Assembly (NCBI GenBank): GCA_032622095.1
Contig: CP136067.1
Location: forward strand, 42,389,549-42,453,548
Length of the DNA: 64,000 nt
Source of the DNA: Siphonodentalium dalli
Lineage: Eukaryota > Mollusca > Scaphopoda > Gadilida > Siphonodentaliidae
Direction: 5' to 3'
Shown here in pieces: positions 44,744 through 59,700 of the stretch (its first letter is position 1; each line of letters starts with the position of its first letter). The position numbers were made by a program, and so were the translations under genes. A model generated the notes under the pieces. That model was not told where the DNA came from. It worked only from the letters and a program-made list of their open reading frames with translations, and made no database searches.

Positions 44744-47700
44744 GTGTTTGAATTTTGAATTTTTATATCAATTTATCATATGTAATTTGTATATACGTTG
44801 TCCTTTTTTCTTTCTGTTCTGATATATTATTTAAATGCTTCCAGTCAGAGTGTGGGGTTTTAGATGTCAATGTGATTGTGAATGTAAATAATATTGAAAA
44901 TATAAAAAAAAATTCTCCAAAATGACTGGGGCCAAATTAAAATTTAATTTAAAATTTGAAAATGAAATCTGATTTTGTTAATAACTTAATTTTAAAAGGA
45001 CATGCATGGCTCGTTCGAACATCACATAATTTGGTAAGAGGTTTTTGAAAACATACCTACGAGCCTACGTCTACGCTGAATAGTGAAACTTGTCAAGATT
45101 TCCGAACAAATTTTGTAATATTTAAAAGTTTATAAACTCGATATGTCAGAGTGATTGGATATCAAATCAATTACAGTTGTTGGAAATTCTAATCAAAATC
45201 TACCAATAAATACATACATGTACATATTATTATCACAACAGTGTGATGATCCGTGTCGTTACAATATCGTGTCGAGTTGAGGTGGGCAGATTGCCTAGAG
45301 GCAGCGAGTTTGATCCGGCAATCTTCCCACCTCGAGACGTGATGTGACGACATGGTCATGGATCAAATGTTTATAATATGACTCCCAGTTTACAATAATA
45401 ACCATTTAATTACAGATTTTTTTCACTTTACTGTCTTGACTCCATCAATTTAATTTTCTTACCGAAGTCTATTTTGAATGGACAATAGTTTGTCATCGTT
45501 AATTCGGCACATCTCGGCAATTTCCATAGGAGTGTGATCTGATTTTATCTGGGGAAATCTCACTGAGTCAGTGAGTGTGATCCGACGATATGGATTAGAT
45601 TGTCAAGCAATAGTGGTATTTAGGGAAGAATAGTCAGTCATAATAACTCATATAATAAACATGTATATATACCAATACTCCAATAGGCAATACCATGGCA
45701 TTAGTCATGTAACACTAAGTAAAGTAAGTTGACTAACAGTGATTATTTTACATCTTGACTGAAGACTTCAGTTATAATATAATCTACACCGGCTTTGGAA
45801 TAGTATTCACAGACAGCTTGCGTCTGACATGCTCCTTCTGTCGTATCCTCTGGCAACAGGTCGTATTCATTTTGTAGTCTGTAGTGTAGACGACTAGTAT
45901 GGAATATTGTTGAAGGTACATGTAGTTCTTATCGATCTACATGTATTTGAATTCGATGAGCATTTAAGTGCTGGGGAAATCTTGAAAACGAATATTATTA
46001 ATATTAGGTGTATTTTGCAGCCCTCATAATTGGCTTCGGCAATGCCGAAGCCATTTGCTGAAGCAAACTGGGCCACGATAAAGGGTTGCCAACTTGCCGT
46101 AGCAGATTGCCGAAGCCAAACAATCTGAATTAAAAGGGCTGATTTTGTAGCACGTACAGTCATGTGCCATGATGTGGCTTTAAATTTTAATTCAAATCAA
46201 ATGATTCTTCTCTATAACTTTGTTAATTTGAATATGTCTAAGTCTTAAACCTTTCGATACTAAGCGCTCATTGATGAGTAGTTCCCTTTGGAAAAGTTTA
46301 GATAAGGCCAAAGAAAAAAGATACTATGTTTCTGCACATCGACCGACCCTAAAAATAACTGCCGACCCTAAACTTTTTATTGATATTTTGAGAAAAAGGA
46401 ATTTTTTTCTAAAATTGATATACATGTATATAAAAGAGTAGGATCTCTCTGTCTGTTCGGAGTTTTATCCCAGACACCTAGATAGATTTCAACCGAATAA
46501 TGTGTGGTGACTCAGGGTATATAACGGGGCGTTATTTTTTCAAAATTTGGATTTAAAAAAAACTTTCAAGATTTAAATAAATTTAAAAAAACCACAAATT
46601 AAAATAAGCTCACTATTGGCCTATTTCAGATACAAATAAATGTGAATATTTAGGATCAATATGAACCTATTTGCAGACCAGATGTATGCTCTTTGTATAT
46701 CTGCTTTCACTGTGGCCCGCACCATCCAACAGAATAACGGGTATAAGTCCACTTTGGGCTTGCCTTATTTCAGAATCAATGTGGATATCTTCATGTAGGT
46801 CATGTGCGCAAAACGCACACAGGTGCCATAGGCCCCTAACACACAAAGTTGATTTTAAATATGCAGCCCCCCCCCCCCCCCCGTATTAATATCATCTTTT
46901 TTAGGGTAGGTAGGGTCAGATGAAACAAAGGCCCCAATTAAAAATTATTTCATGAATAACTGCGACAAGTACATATTTACAGAAGAAAATAAACATGTCT
47001 CTCAAATGATATAATTTTTGTGATCGACAACTCAAATATATACATGTAGATTTCCTAAATAATATTTAATAAATGCGTTCAAAGAAATTCACCATTTACT
47101 AGTAGAACAATAATTTAATCTTCTCATGATTACCTTAAATTGATGCACCAAAGTTAATGTTCAGCTGAAAACTCAGTTTGTTTACTCAATCTTTAATACC
47201 TGAACTTCACTGTCTGCTGCAGAGAAATATAGTTCCAACCATTGATTTCCCCATAAAGTTTGTCAGAATGTCGGCACAAAAGAAAAAGATTTATCATGAC
47301 TGATATTATAGGATAAATCTACAAATTAATTTCGGATTCTATATCCCACTACAGGGGATAATTAAGCGGATATCATGACAAGGTGACGAAGATGATGAGA
47401 CAATGATGAATGATGATAGTTGGCAGTGATGACGACGAAGAAGACGGAGATGACGAGTTGACGACATTGACTATAATGACTATGGCATTGAATAACAATG
47501 TGGATGCAGGATGATGAACATGATGATAATGTTTGGTGATGATGTTGGTGATAAGGCGACAATGACAACGATGATAACATGACGATAATGATGGTGATGA
47601 TGGAGGATGAAAATGGTGATGATTACACAGACAAAGGACCCCGAATTTGATTTCAAAAATGTCACTTTATGTACATATCCTGTAAATATGTTATATAACT

Positions 47701-50700
47701 CAATATTTTGTGCATAATAGTATGATTGAGTTATCAATAAATCATTCGATAACAATAATTACTAGTATCTACCAGTATCTATCTATCTGATTATAAATCC
47801 ATTGGTATGCATATTGCATAATAAAATAACGCCTTATAGTATTTGGATAACCCTTGATTTTTATATCTCGCAGGGTGGCTTTGCTCGATGCTGGGAACTG
47901 ACTGATGTCGATACAAAAGAAGTATGGGCTGGCAAAATAGTCTCAAAATCTCTACTTGTCAAACAGCATCAGAAGGACAAGGTTAGTATTTAAAACATTC
48001 AAACTGATTAGTCGACTTCGACTATAATTCGGCCAAAATCTACTACAAAATTGCTTGTCAACTAATTGCTCATTATGCCTTTCTACCTATAGTAGGATGA
48101 TAAAAACAATATAAATGAATATATAGTTACTAGTAGTGCTGGGCAGTATTTTTGGTATTCTTATTATAATCAGACATTTGTAAATAATTTCTATACCATT
48201 GTACACTGAAGTATCTAGAGTAGGGTTGCCAGGACTATTGAATTTTCAGAATCGATCGTTGTAGTCGATGGTTTAAAAGACAATTAATCATTCATAATGC
48301 AGTCTATATTACACTCAGTAAATAAGTTATAAATGCGAAATTGCGATGACTACTTTACATGCGGTCTGAACACAGTTATAAACTCAGGAACATATCCAGT
48401 CCATTTTTCTTACCAGTAACACGTATGGGTGCCCAAACTCCAGGTGATTTTTTAAATATTTTTTATTCATGTCACAATTCATATCATATTAAAGATAGAA
48501 ATACATTTTTATATATTGACATAAGACATTTAAGTTTACAAAAATAATTAAGTTTAATTGAAGAATCACTATATTCACCCCTGGGAACCTCATTCTGCTT
48601 AGGCCCTCAACTGCTATGGTAGACCTAGGATCAGATTGACGTTCCCAGTTGAAGTTAGTCATCTCGATTATGCAGTTTATCTTAGAACTGCAAATTAGGG
48701 GATGTAGGAAAACGTAACTAAAACAATATTAATTTGATACCATATAGATGCCAGTACTTCCCAGAAGATGAAGCTAAAGCAGAATGAGGTCTTCAGAGGG
48801 TGAATTTGGTGATGCTAGCCCATTGTGCTGGATAACATCACTAAATTCACCCTCTGGGGACCTCATTCTGCAAATGACAGACAGCTATCTGCAGGCTTGT
48901 AAATATCCTCTCCTATGTTTTCAGATGACACAGGAAATAGCCATACACAGAGGTGTCAGTCATGCTCATATTGTCAAGTTCCACTCATTTTTTGAAGATG
49001 TTGATAATGTCTATATTCTGTTAGAGCTCTGCAGGAGAAGGGTGAGTAGAATATATATATATTCTAGAATTTAAGAAATGAGCCACAAGGTAAAGTCTTC
49101 ACTCTTCACAGACTGATCACCAATTTTCTGAGTATAATTGGCAGAATCTTGTGTTTTAAAAGTACTATAATTCAGGGCAAAAAACATCAGGCCAATTTGG
49201 GAAACGTGTAACGTTAAAATTTAGATTTTAACGTCCCTGAAAGTAGCCATTTTCCTTGCACCTGAGATAATTGCTACGCAATCCAAAGCTACGTTTATAG
49301 CACAAGTTGATCTTGGATGTATCCCCTTCCCATTATTTAGTGTGCATTAATAGTTCTTTTCCCAGAGATTTTCTCGTGATATCCGACATGATGTCCAGTG
49401 AGATTTGTGTTGTATGTTACAATGAATTACTTTTGCACGAAAGTAAGTCATCCGAACATCCAAAGCCGCATGATCATATGTTGTGATCAATCGCTAATTG
49501 TATCTGAAGTTGCTGACATAAAGTCAAACAACAATACCACTGCTGATAATTGGCTGTCACTGAGTTTTAGCCCACGTGTTATGAATATTTATCACATGAT
49601 TAGCACTATTTTCCAATGTAATATTCGAGCGTAATAGACACGTGTAATATCGTCGCGTGCAATGACGTCACGCTGCTCTTTGGGACAATGATCGCTGGCT
49701 GCAGTTAATTGTTGTTTTCGATAAAATTTTAGCGATTATATGATCATGTGATAAAAAGTATCTCAAACTCATTCTATTTTATACGTAATTTATCAACCTC
49801 GTCCACTAAATTCTATTTGAGCCTCGGTAAACCTCGGCTCAAATCGAATTTAGTGAACTCGGTTGATAAATTCTGTATAAAATAGTAACTCGTTTGAGAT
49901 CCTCTATATATGAATAAATGGAAATGAAATGAAATTTTTAATACCACTGGCAGTGAACTGAGCAATGTTTAAAGTGATGTGAAACACTCTGGTACGGTGA
50001 ACAAATACAAATGGAGAATAATCTTGCTCAAGTAGTTATTTTTTACAAATATTATATCAGGGTTTCCGCCAGGCCGGCTGCAGGTCCGTCCCACTGACCC
50101 ATTCCTCATGCAGACAATCTGTTTGATTCATACATGTACCAAAAGTCAGTAGCAATATGTCGTAAGAAAAAAATCCGGCTGCAACGGGAGTTCGGGGGTT
50201 AAACAGAATACTGGTGAAAAAGCGGGTCAAATAGCGACAGATACAGCGTAATACATGTCGCGGTAACTTCACAGAATGCCGGACTGTTGAGTGCGGATAT
50301 TTTTTTGCACGGGATTCCATGGATGAAATCATGAAACTACTCAGACTCGAAGACCCCGTGCTATCGTATGATTACATAATTGGATCAAAGAACACCCAAT
50401 TGCTGAGTCGGGACATTTTTATGCACATGATTTTCGTGGATGAAACTACTCAATGTTGATCATTTATCTTATTGCTGTATTATCATTTGTTTTGAGTTCG
50501 ATGTACCGGTAAGTGAAGTTCCTGAATAATACATGTGATTCTCTACGTGTGTTGGTTATTATGCGTACATTGTATATTGCCATGCATACTCAACAAAATC
50601 CCAAATTGATTTATATCACAATAATACGGAACCTGTCCTAAATCAGTCTTTATAGCGGGAATTCATAGTGACAACACCATTCATTTGAGCCGTATTACAT

Positions 50701-53700
50701 GCATGGAGGATAAACATGAACACATACCCCCCCCCCCCCCCCCCCCCCCCCCCAATATGGGGAGATAAAGTCAAACTACGGTCAATAATAGTTTCGTTGT
50801 TCCGCCTGGGTCCCCAAGCACAATCAACGACGCATATGTTCACATTTCCCGCCAAAACTCAATTTTTTTTAGTTTATCTCAGATAGTTGCAGCCCGATTC
50901 GAGAAGTAAATATTTTAATACAATTGAGCCCAGATCAGACAATGTTTTCTATAGAGTGTTTTTGGACGATTTGTTTGAGCTTTTCGTTGATTACATTCCT
51001 CCATTTGGCATAGCGCCTGAATACCAACTTGTCTGTTTCACACCCCCAAATAAGTCCTTATGTCTTTAATTACAATTATATGACAATGTATATTTTTATT
51101 CATGCATGTAGTTCTATTTTCTTTAATATTATTTCAGTCCCTAATGGAATTACATAAAAGAAGGAAAGCGGTGACGGAACCTGAAGCAAGATACTTTGTT
51201 AAACAGATTGTTCTGGCTTGCCAGTACCTACATAATAAATCAGTTATACACAGAGACTTGAAATTAGGAAATTTATTTCTCAATGATGAAATGGATGTTA
51301 AAATTGGTGATTTTGGTTTAGCAACACAGCTTGATTATCAAGGAGAGAGGAAAAGGTAGGTGATCAAAGTTAAATTGTCTGTGTACATTGTATTTTGAAG
51401 ATAGCATACTCAAGCTTCATTTTAGCATAATCGTTTTCACTGCTTACCAGGAGTACCCAGGGAAGAGGTACTAACTATGCACTAGGTAACACAAATTGGT
51501 GGAATTAACTTTAAGCTCTACTACATACAGTACAGCTACAGAGTACTATAGGCCACGCATTCAATTTCTCCATTTCTCAGACCTGCGTGCATGGTGCTGA
51601 ATCCCTGCGCGTGCAACATTTTTATTTGCGTTCAATCTATCAGGGACTGTTTTAATGGGTACTGACTATTAAATAATTGCAGTATGTTTTTTATACAAAC
51701 ACGAATGAACTTCCAGGGGTCGTTTTAATTTTAAAATTTTGTATAGCATTTTACAGCACTGGGTAGATTTTGCATGGCATCCCTTACCAATACATGTTTT
51801 TTCATTGTAAATTGGTTAATAGCAGACATTGGAAATTGCGATGTGAATCCAGTTAAATCGAGCCCTGATTTCAGATCGAACCAACCCATTTTCAACCCTG
51901 ATAATTAGGAAAAATGTCCTAGGCAAAAAAAATGCCTAGGTGAAATATTTCTCCTAGGCAAAAACAGCATTCTCTTAGGCTTTTTTTTTTAACTAACTAA
52001 ATGTACTTAAAATGATTAACAAATAACATTCATTGACATATTGAATGATGATTGAATAGATTCACTGAATATTTCTGTTAAGTTTCCACATTTTGAAATA
52101 CTCAGTTACCTATTTCTTGATTTTCTGCATTCAAAGGCACACCCTTTCAGTAGTTTCACAGTTTAGTACAGCTATGATCTATGCACAATTAACGGCCTTG
52201 ACACCAACCGATTACCGAGTGTCTCTAATTTCTAAAATCACTGAATCATTGGGAATAAAATTTCGATTTTTCGGTTGGATCACGCTTTATTTCCATCAAG
52301 CCAAAATACACGATTAAAAATATATTTGCACACTATAAAATGGTGCTCTCGGATAATTTTGTGGCCCAATATATTCAGCAACATCGGTGAATTTAATGAG
52401 AATACGCATGGACAGAATTGTTTGAGGTCTGTTCGATTTGCGGTCTCACGGTTACTGCGTATATAAAACACGGAATACCACAAAGACGGAACTAAAATAA
52501 ACAAAGTTTAAATCAGGATTATAAATTTTATATCTATCTATATACTTTAATATTTATCCATCTATACTATAGTAACTATACATGCTAGCCATAAAAACTT
52601 CAAATACTATTATATTAAACCAGCATACACATCGCCAATATGCACCATATTTCTTTCCGGTTTGCGTTCCCGAAATTGGAAATCTCATAATTGTTTTCCG
52701 CACGGTAACACATTTGACTTAATAAACTTGGGGGTTTCGGCAGCTTGTGGTGACAATATACCTGGTAGTTATCGTTGCCTAGTGTCTGTTTATCATTTTT
52801 CAGATAATGTCCTCGGCTATTTTTTAGCCGAGGATAATAAATTTTTCCTCGGCAAAACGGTCGGCTTTGCCGATAGCCGACCGCTAATAATCAGGGTTGC
52901 ATTTTCCTTTTTAGATTTCCATTTCACAATTGTTATCAGTAACTGTTTAACTCATTACCACTCAGAAGCGCCTTTTGACGCCTTACGACATTTCCTCAGA
53001 AGCACATTTTGTCACCTTACGTCATTTCCTCAGAGGCACCGTTTGTCACCTTACGTCATTTCCTCAGAAGCACCTTTTGACACCTTTTTATTTAATAAAA
53101 GTAAAAACCAAATTTTCGTGGCTTTCTCCATTAATCGTCATGATTATTTTGATTTTACATGAAGTATGCGGTTGAAGTATATTCTATCCAATCAGAACAT
53201 TTTATTCCATTCATGCCTTACCCTGCTCGAAAGTAGTGATGTTCCGATAATCGGAATCGGAATCGGCCATCGGCCGATAATAGCCCATCGGAAATTAATC
53301 GTACCTCGCAGTTGAACATCGGCTTTTACCGATTGTCAAAATAAATAAATACGTTCTAGTATCTAAGCGCAATGTGCACGCTTTAATAAACATACGCAAT
53401 ACAACTGTAGTATTGAATGTAAAACGCAGTTGTAACAGCCTAAAAAGAAGCCATTGGCATCATCAAAGCAGTCTGATATGATGATATATTATAAGAATGG
53501 CAATACACATGCCCGACATCCCGTGTAATATGAAGTTATTGGTTCAATCGCGTTGACACGAAATAGATTCAAAGAAAGCTTTAATTAAAAAGCTGACCTG
53601 ATTACAGTGAGGCTTCCTCTAGAGCACGTGTCATGTGACGTCACATGCTATGTCAATAACTTGAAGCACACACTGAATGAAATAATACAGTTGTTATCAG

Positions 53701-56700
53701 AACTGTCTTCAATAACGATCAATGTTAGTAGGGGCATAATTAGCTTTTTCGTCTGTACAACGTATGCTATGAAATACGCTTAGCTCCACGTTGAACTTGC
53801 GAAACAAAAATTGAGCAGGCGGAACTATAAAAGCTTCCGAGTTGTTAAAAGATAAAAGGTGTGACCAATGGAAACTTGGGAAATCTCAGACAAATATGAC
53901 AGCAATTATTATCCATCAATCAAAATTTAGTTAATAATCATCGCCATTCCATACATTGTTGCAACTTACAAGTATTCAATCAAGACTTTTACTCTGCATG
54001 CAAGTGTTCCACACATGGTCATAACGTTACTCTGAGTCGGCACCTTTGATCTCTTTGTCAAAACAACTACCGGTATACATCAAAGGAAGCACACAACCGA
54101 CGTCGGCAGAAATACTGTCACGACAGTGTGTATATATTTCTTTGATGTATTTGGCTTTGAAACTATGCGGGATATGGAGTGCATTGGGTGTATATAAGTC
54201 CATTATAGGAACAAACGCACAATATATATAAACATCGGAATCGGAATCGGAAATCGGCCGATTGTGCCTCCAGTTATCGGAAATCGGTCCGATAAGCTTT
54301 TTCATTATCGGAACATCACTACTCGAAAGTACATTTGTTAAAAAATAATAAGAACGATGATTGCTTTTGATAACTGTTGCAACATTTTAACATTTAAACT
54401 TGGAATTGTGACATTATGGAAAGGTGGCACAGTCTATTCAATTGGTAGTTTTAAACAACACATCCTGATTCCTGATCAAATACTAAATAGCGAAACCACG
54501 AAAGGCCATTTCTAGAGTTTAGAAATTAAAATCACAGCGATTGCAGAACTAAGTTAAAAACATGCTAAAGCCGACTAAAACGTCAATCTCTGAGGAAATG
54601 GGATGTAAATTACGTTGCTGTGGTAAGGTGTGCTGAGTTATTAACGTCACAAAGTCATAGTAACCTGGGGGTTGTAGTCAGCTGCGGTCAGAGTGGTATA
54701 AATGAGTTAAATAGATGTTAAATAAATTGTGACTATGATCTCAGTGAAAATGTGTGGGTCATAGATACTTGACAAAATAAATCACATTGAATCTACTGGC
54801 TAACTTTTTATATTCACATTTTAAAAATGGAACAAATTGTTTTTGGTCTGCTCTTTCTAAAAAAAATAAACCCACCAGCCCAAAAAATCGACATTTTTCG
54901 GCCGACAAGCAGCCTTTTTTTTTTTTTTATGGGGTGCAAACTGAATAAGCAGGAACCAAGTTTCTACTAGTAGGCTGGGTTGCTGACAAACAACTTTGTC
55001 TTCCTCATATCAAGTTGAAACGACCACTCATCGGTCACAAACCCAATCTATCATGGGAGAATGCCTGCTTGTGTATACTATATACATTAACTATTTTCAA
55101 ATTTCATAGATATACATTTTTAAGTTTAAGTAATACATGGAACCCATCGTATTAAACTATCAAAGTGATTAGTCTCTACTACTTGGAAGATTCCTCTTAC
55201 CAATGAAACTCAGCTTATTGATGAAGTATAAAAATATGCGCAGCATAAATATGGTTTAAAACTGCCAGAGGGCTTTTCGAAAAAAGTTTCGTAAATTCTG
55301 TTAACCCTCAATGACATGAATCAACATTACGGTCTGAGAATGGTCTGCAGATATGTCACAGATCTATGTCAAAGCACACCATCAAGTGTTAAAGAATTAA
55401 AATTTGTATTTTAGCATTGCCTTCTAGTTGTATAGTCCTGGGATGACAATGATCTCCTCAAATTTAAAACAAATGGGTTTTCGTACAAATGCCGATTCGT
55501 CCACAGGTCTGCAATCCAGGAATAGTTATGGAAATCAAACATTTTGTTTCCATACCCTTGAAAAGTCTGGAAACTGGCACCGATTTCTTAAATTTTCTTG
55601 GTATAGAAAATTCTTGCACATAAGCTGCCCTGTGATTCGAGGTCTTGAAAAAGTTATGGAATATCCACAAACAATCGTATCGAGGCGACACCCTCATTAG
55701 TTTTCATTCTCCTCTTTTTATGGTGTGCCGGACACCTGTACGTATTCTCCCTCGTGGAAACGCACGTTAAAATTATAAATATGTCTAACCTACATGTAGT
55801 TTAGCTCTGTTAACTTTGAATCGAAATATGCCCTGCAATTGTGTATTCTGCGAGAATTCATGCATGTGTTTCCTCGAAATACTGTATATGGTTAGATATG
55901 GAAAAGGCTTGGAATTTATTTGGTCAAAAGTTTTTGAAAATTTGTCAGAACCTGACTGAAAATATGGAAATTTTCTCTGTCAACATGGATTCCAGGGACC
56001 AGCCTAGAGACCTGTTTCAAATTGAGCGACGTCACTTCTCCCTGTTTGGTTATTAGGGAGAAGTGGAGTGTTATTAGGGAGAATTAACAATGACTGAAGT
56101 TCAATTTATACCCCAACATCACCCATGGTAATAAGTATTTTGCAATACAATAGCCCATTTATTAGAAAAATAGTGAGTAAGAACACCATTATAAAAATCA
56201 ATAAATCTACTCCAAACATGCTGTTGGGACATGTACATGTATGCTGGTATATGAGAAGTCACTTCTCCATCTATGACAAAAATAGGCTTGTCCCTGGTAT
56301 ATCCGTGAACCCTAGAATACTATTTATCATTTGGTATGTGAGTTTTCAGCTCAAAACGTAGGTCAAGTTCGAATATGGGTTCGGTCTGCTCTCTGTGGTA
56401 AGTTTAACCCTTTATGTACTAAATGGATTTTCCTTCTCAGTTATAAAAATATACATTGGAAATGTCTATTATTCATTTAGAGGGGTTTTCAGGAAATAGA
56501 AGTGCTCAGACGACAGACAGAAAAACATATAATACTATCTAGAGCAGAGTGATTCATATTCATTGGTGGGAAATATTCAGATAATAAATTCAACAAACGA
56601 ACATTGTCAACAAATGAAATTATGCGTCACTTTTAATAATATTTATATCCTAATTAATAGGGGTGCCACGATTAATCGTATAATCGATGAACCGTTGATA

Positions 56701-59700
56701 AAGCCGATAATCGATTGCCATTTCCATCGTCGATTAATGTGCGTTATTTATTTTGGACGTCGGAAAATGCTGGGTATTTGTTTTACACAGTTTAATATAC
56801 AACCAACAACCTTTGATCGCGTATCATTGAGATTCCGACAACATGAGTAGGCCTATTACTAACTTTATGTTGCAAACAGTCGGCAGTTCATTTGATGACG
56901 CGACATGGTTACTCTTCAGGTCGTTGTATACGCTACAAATTTGTGGCACTCCAGCTTTGAACTTATGGAATTGTATATTTATACTTGTCAGATAGGCGGC
57001 ACTATGTCTTTGAAATGTGCCGACTGTCAGTGTGTTCAACGAACTGAATGCACTCGCCCTTGAATCTGATTGGACCAATGGGGAGTTGATTGACATTCTC
57101 TGGAAACCAGGGAACATACATCATTTTAATCAGCGACGTCATTTGCGAGTAAACTGTTTGCATAAGTATACTTAGAGGTTACTAGTACAGGCTATCGCGT
57201 TTCATGCGGCAAAAGCTCAATGAAACTCGATATTATCAAATACTTAACTTGTTCTGAGTCCTGCAGACTTTGTGATTGTTATCCATGCTCTGGAAGATTG
57301 ATGAAACTTATAGTTTCCTTGTTTTAGGAACTGCCGGCCATCCATCGTGCATTCCTACTCTTATATTGTTTGTATGTTTGGCTATTAATAACACTGAAAT
57401 TAATCGCTGCGTTCGTTCTAATGAACTCACAAATATCATAACATCGCCGAGAACTGTGCTGGTATTGAATTCATTGGGCATTAACAGTGGTTTATCATGC
57501 ACTTTATTTACGTAAAAATTACATCAGCCGATGCCTCAATCAACAAGCGACAGTGCAGTTAACCAGCACCTAGCCAATAGGCCATATTATGAATACTTCC
57601 ACTGATGTTATTAGGTACGATTAATCAATTATTGACGACCGATTATCAAAATCAATAATCGTGGCACCTCTACTTATTAATCGACCCTCCTTAAAGAGGT
57701 TTACTTCATGATCGACACTAAAACCGGTAACAGACTAGAATACCGCTGTGACTTCTAACATGATCAGATCAGGTGAATCACTAGTGGACACTCTAGTGTC
57801 GTTATGACCACGGTTCTTTTTTTGACTTGAATCCCAACCACTCTATTTTTAGAACACTGTGTGGAACACCAAATTACATCGCTCCGGAAGTCTTATGCAA
57901 GAAGGGACACAGTTTTGAAGTGGATGTCTGGTCTCTGGGTTGTATTCTGTAAGTACTCATTTATTTTCTTATAATTACACCTAAATGCATTAGGGCTGCA
58001 ACGATGCGCCCACCTCACGATTCGATACGTATCACGATTTTTTGCAACGATACGATACATATTGCGATACATTCCAGACTGAAAATTGGACCGGTTAAAT
58101 TTACAACTTTTGATTGTTCTGTTGCATTCTGTCTACTATTCTTCAGCCATGTACTGGAATTATGACCCCACTTGATGTTATACCATCTCCGCACCCTGTA
58201 CAGTTATTTGGCAATCAAAGATTCCTAACTTAAGGCTGAAGGGATCACTCTCAACAAAAAAGGTGCCGAAGGGTGCACATGTTTTGAAATCTCCTTCTGA
58301 GTAACCTTTAGTATTCGCGTCTGCCATGATTTCTGTTTGAGAATAATTGTTTATGTTCCAATGAAAATAAAAATTTAACTGAAAACAAACTGCTGAAGGG
58401 CATCAGACTTTCAAGAACTCTTTTGAAGCAACAGCATTGGTGCCCATAGCAAACCACACGAAACCCAAAGTGCTTCCACACCGGCGATTTAAACTTCGCC
58501 GGCACCTGACAATTTTTTGAGTTATACCGCCAGGCCCGTCTCCGACCGGCTGAGAACTTTTATCATGCGATACTTCCGACATGTTAATTTGTTATTGAAT
58601 ATAGATTTTAAATGTCAAATATATTCAACTGACCCTCGCGATAGCGGAAGGACAATTTTGATTGGTTAACAGAAAACAAAAATACGGAATCATTGCGGTT
58701 ACAGTCAATGAAAAGTGTCCTCTGAGTGCTTGGGCGACAATAATGCGGATTGAAAATGTACCGGAATAATTACGAAACAAACCGCGTATCGCACCGCTGG
58801 TAAACATCGCAATTCACCGAAACCGCGGTGAATCGTTGCAACCTTAAATGCATGCAACCGATTGGTCAAGGTGCTTGCTTACACTTAGCAGCGACAATCT
58901 CTATCACCTGATAGCAGTGTCATTTCCCGCATCACAATATTCAGTGATACTTTAAGAAATTGGGTGACTTGATCAGTCACCTACATCATGACATCATTTT
59001 CAACATGTCAATTCCATATGTATTCCAGTTTAAAAATACATCACATTTTGTTTTTATAATTTTTTCATTGAAGCAAAGCAAAGATTAAACATACAGTATT
59101 TAATTTGTTTTCTGAATGTGTATACTGTTGCCAGTTGGAAAAGCAATATTTTTTTCAAAACAACATTCAAAATTTGTTCCATTGTTTTCAGGTACACATT
59201 ACTTGTTGGAAAACCGCCTTTTGAAACCTCATGTCTGAAGGATACATATATGAGGATAAAAAAGAACGAGTACCATGTACCTTCACGAGTCAGTCCTCCA
59301 GCAAGGAATCTCATCACAAAATTACTTCGATCTGATCCAACAGAACGACCAAATATGGACAAAATACTAGAATCGGAATTCTTCACCTCAGGTAAGGAAT
59401 CTGCTGTAACCCCAGACCAGTTGGTTCTAGAAAATTTATTTATTTCCACAGATTGAACTCTCTGAAATGGAGGCTTCAGTGCAAGTACTGGTATCTAGTT
59501 TTAGTACACCCCTATTCCTGAAAAAACACGACTCTGTTGTGTTAGGTATGGAATCGCACGATGTCGGCATTGCACCACGCAAATGACATTCACATCGACC
59601 ATGAAACTGGAACTACCCTGTATAAATTAAAAGCATCACACATGACATGACAAAGTTAGACAAACCCCATCTGTTTCTGAAGCCTTTTTCTGGAATGGGT

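Larger units (their letters stand above)
44744..47873 (+). other. PLK1 intron 1
   Basis: 3130 bases, GTGTTT...GCAG. Contains a hairpin (45278-45338), a small MITE (46018-46141), a C16 run (46867-46882) and a purine-rich stretch of gatgat repeats (47380-47620). No other exon is seen. Confidence 0.7.

Noticed and set aside
45278-45338. tRNA-derived SINE or tRNA gene
   Set aside because: A partial box B resemblance in the hairpin loop only. No cloverleaf or box A at the right distance.
50057-50332. 91-residue minus-strand open frame
   Set aside because: Looks like repeat-derived sequence in intron 3 ('ttccgccaggccggc'); no domain could be identified.
59392-59456. Extension of PLK1 exon 6 to the stop at 59456
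   Set aside because: The donor GTAAGG at 59392 and the perfect continuation in exon 7 show that this is intron. Retention is possible but not supported.
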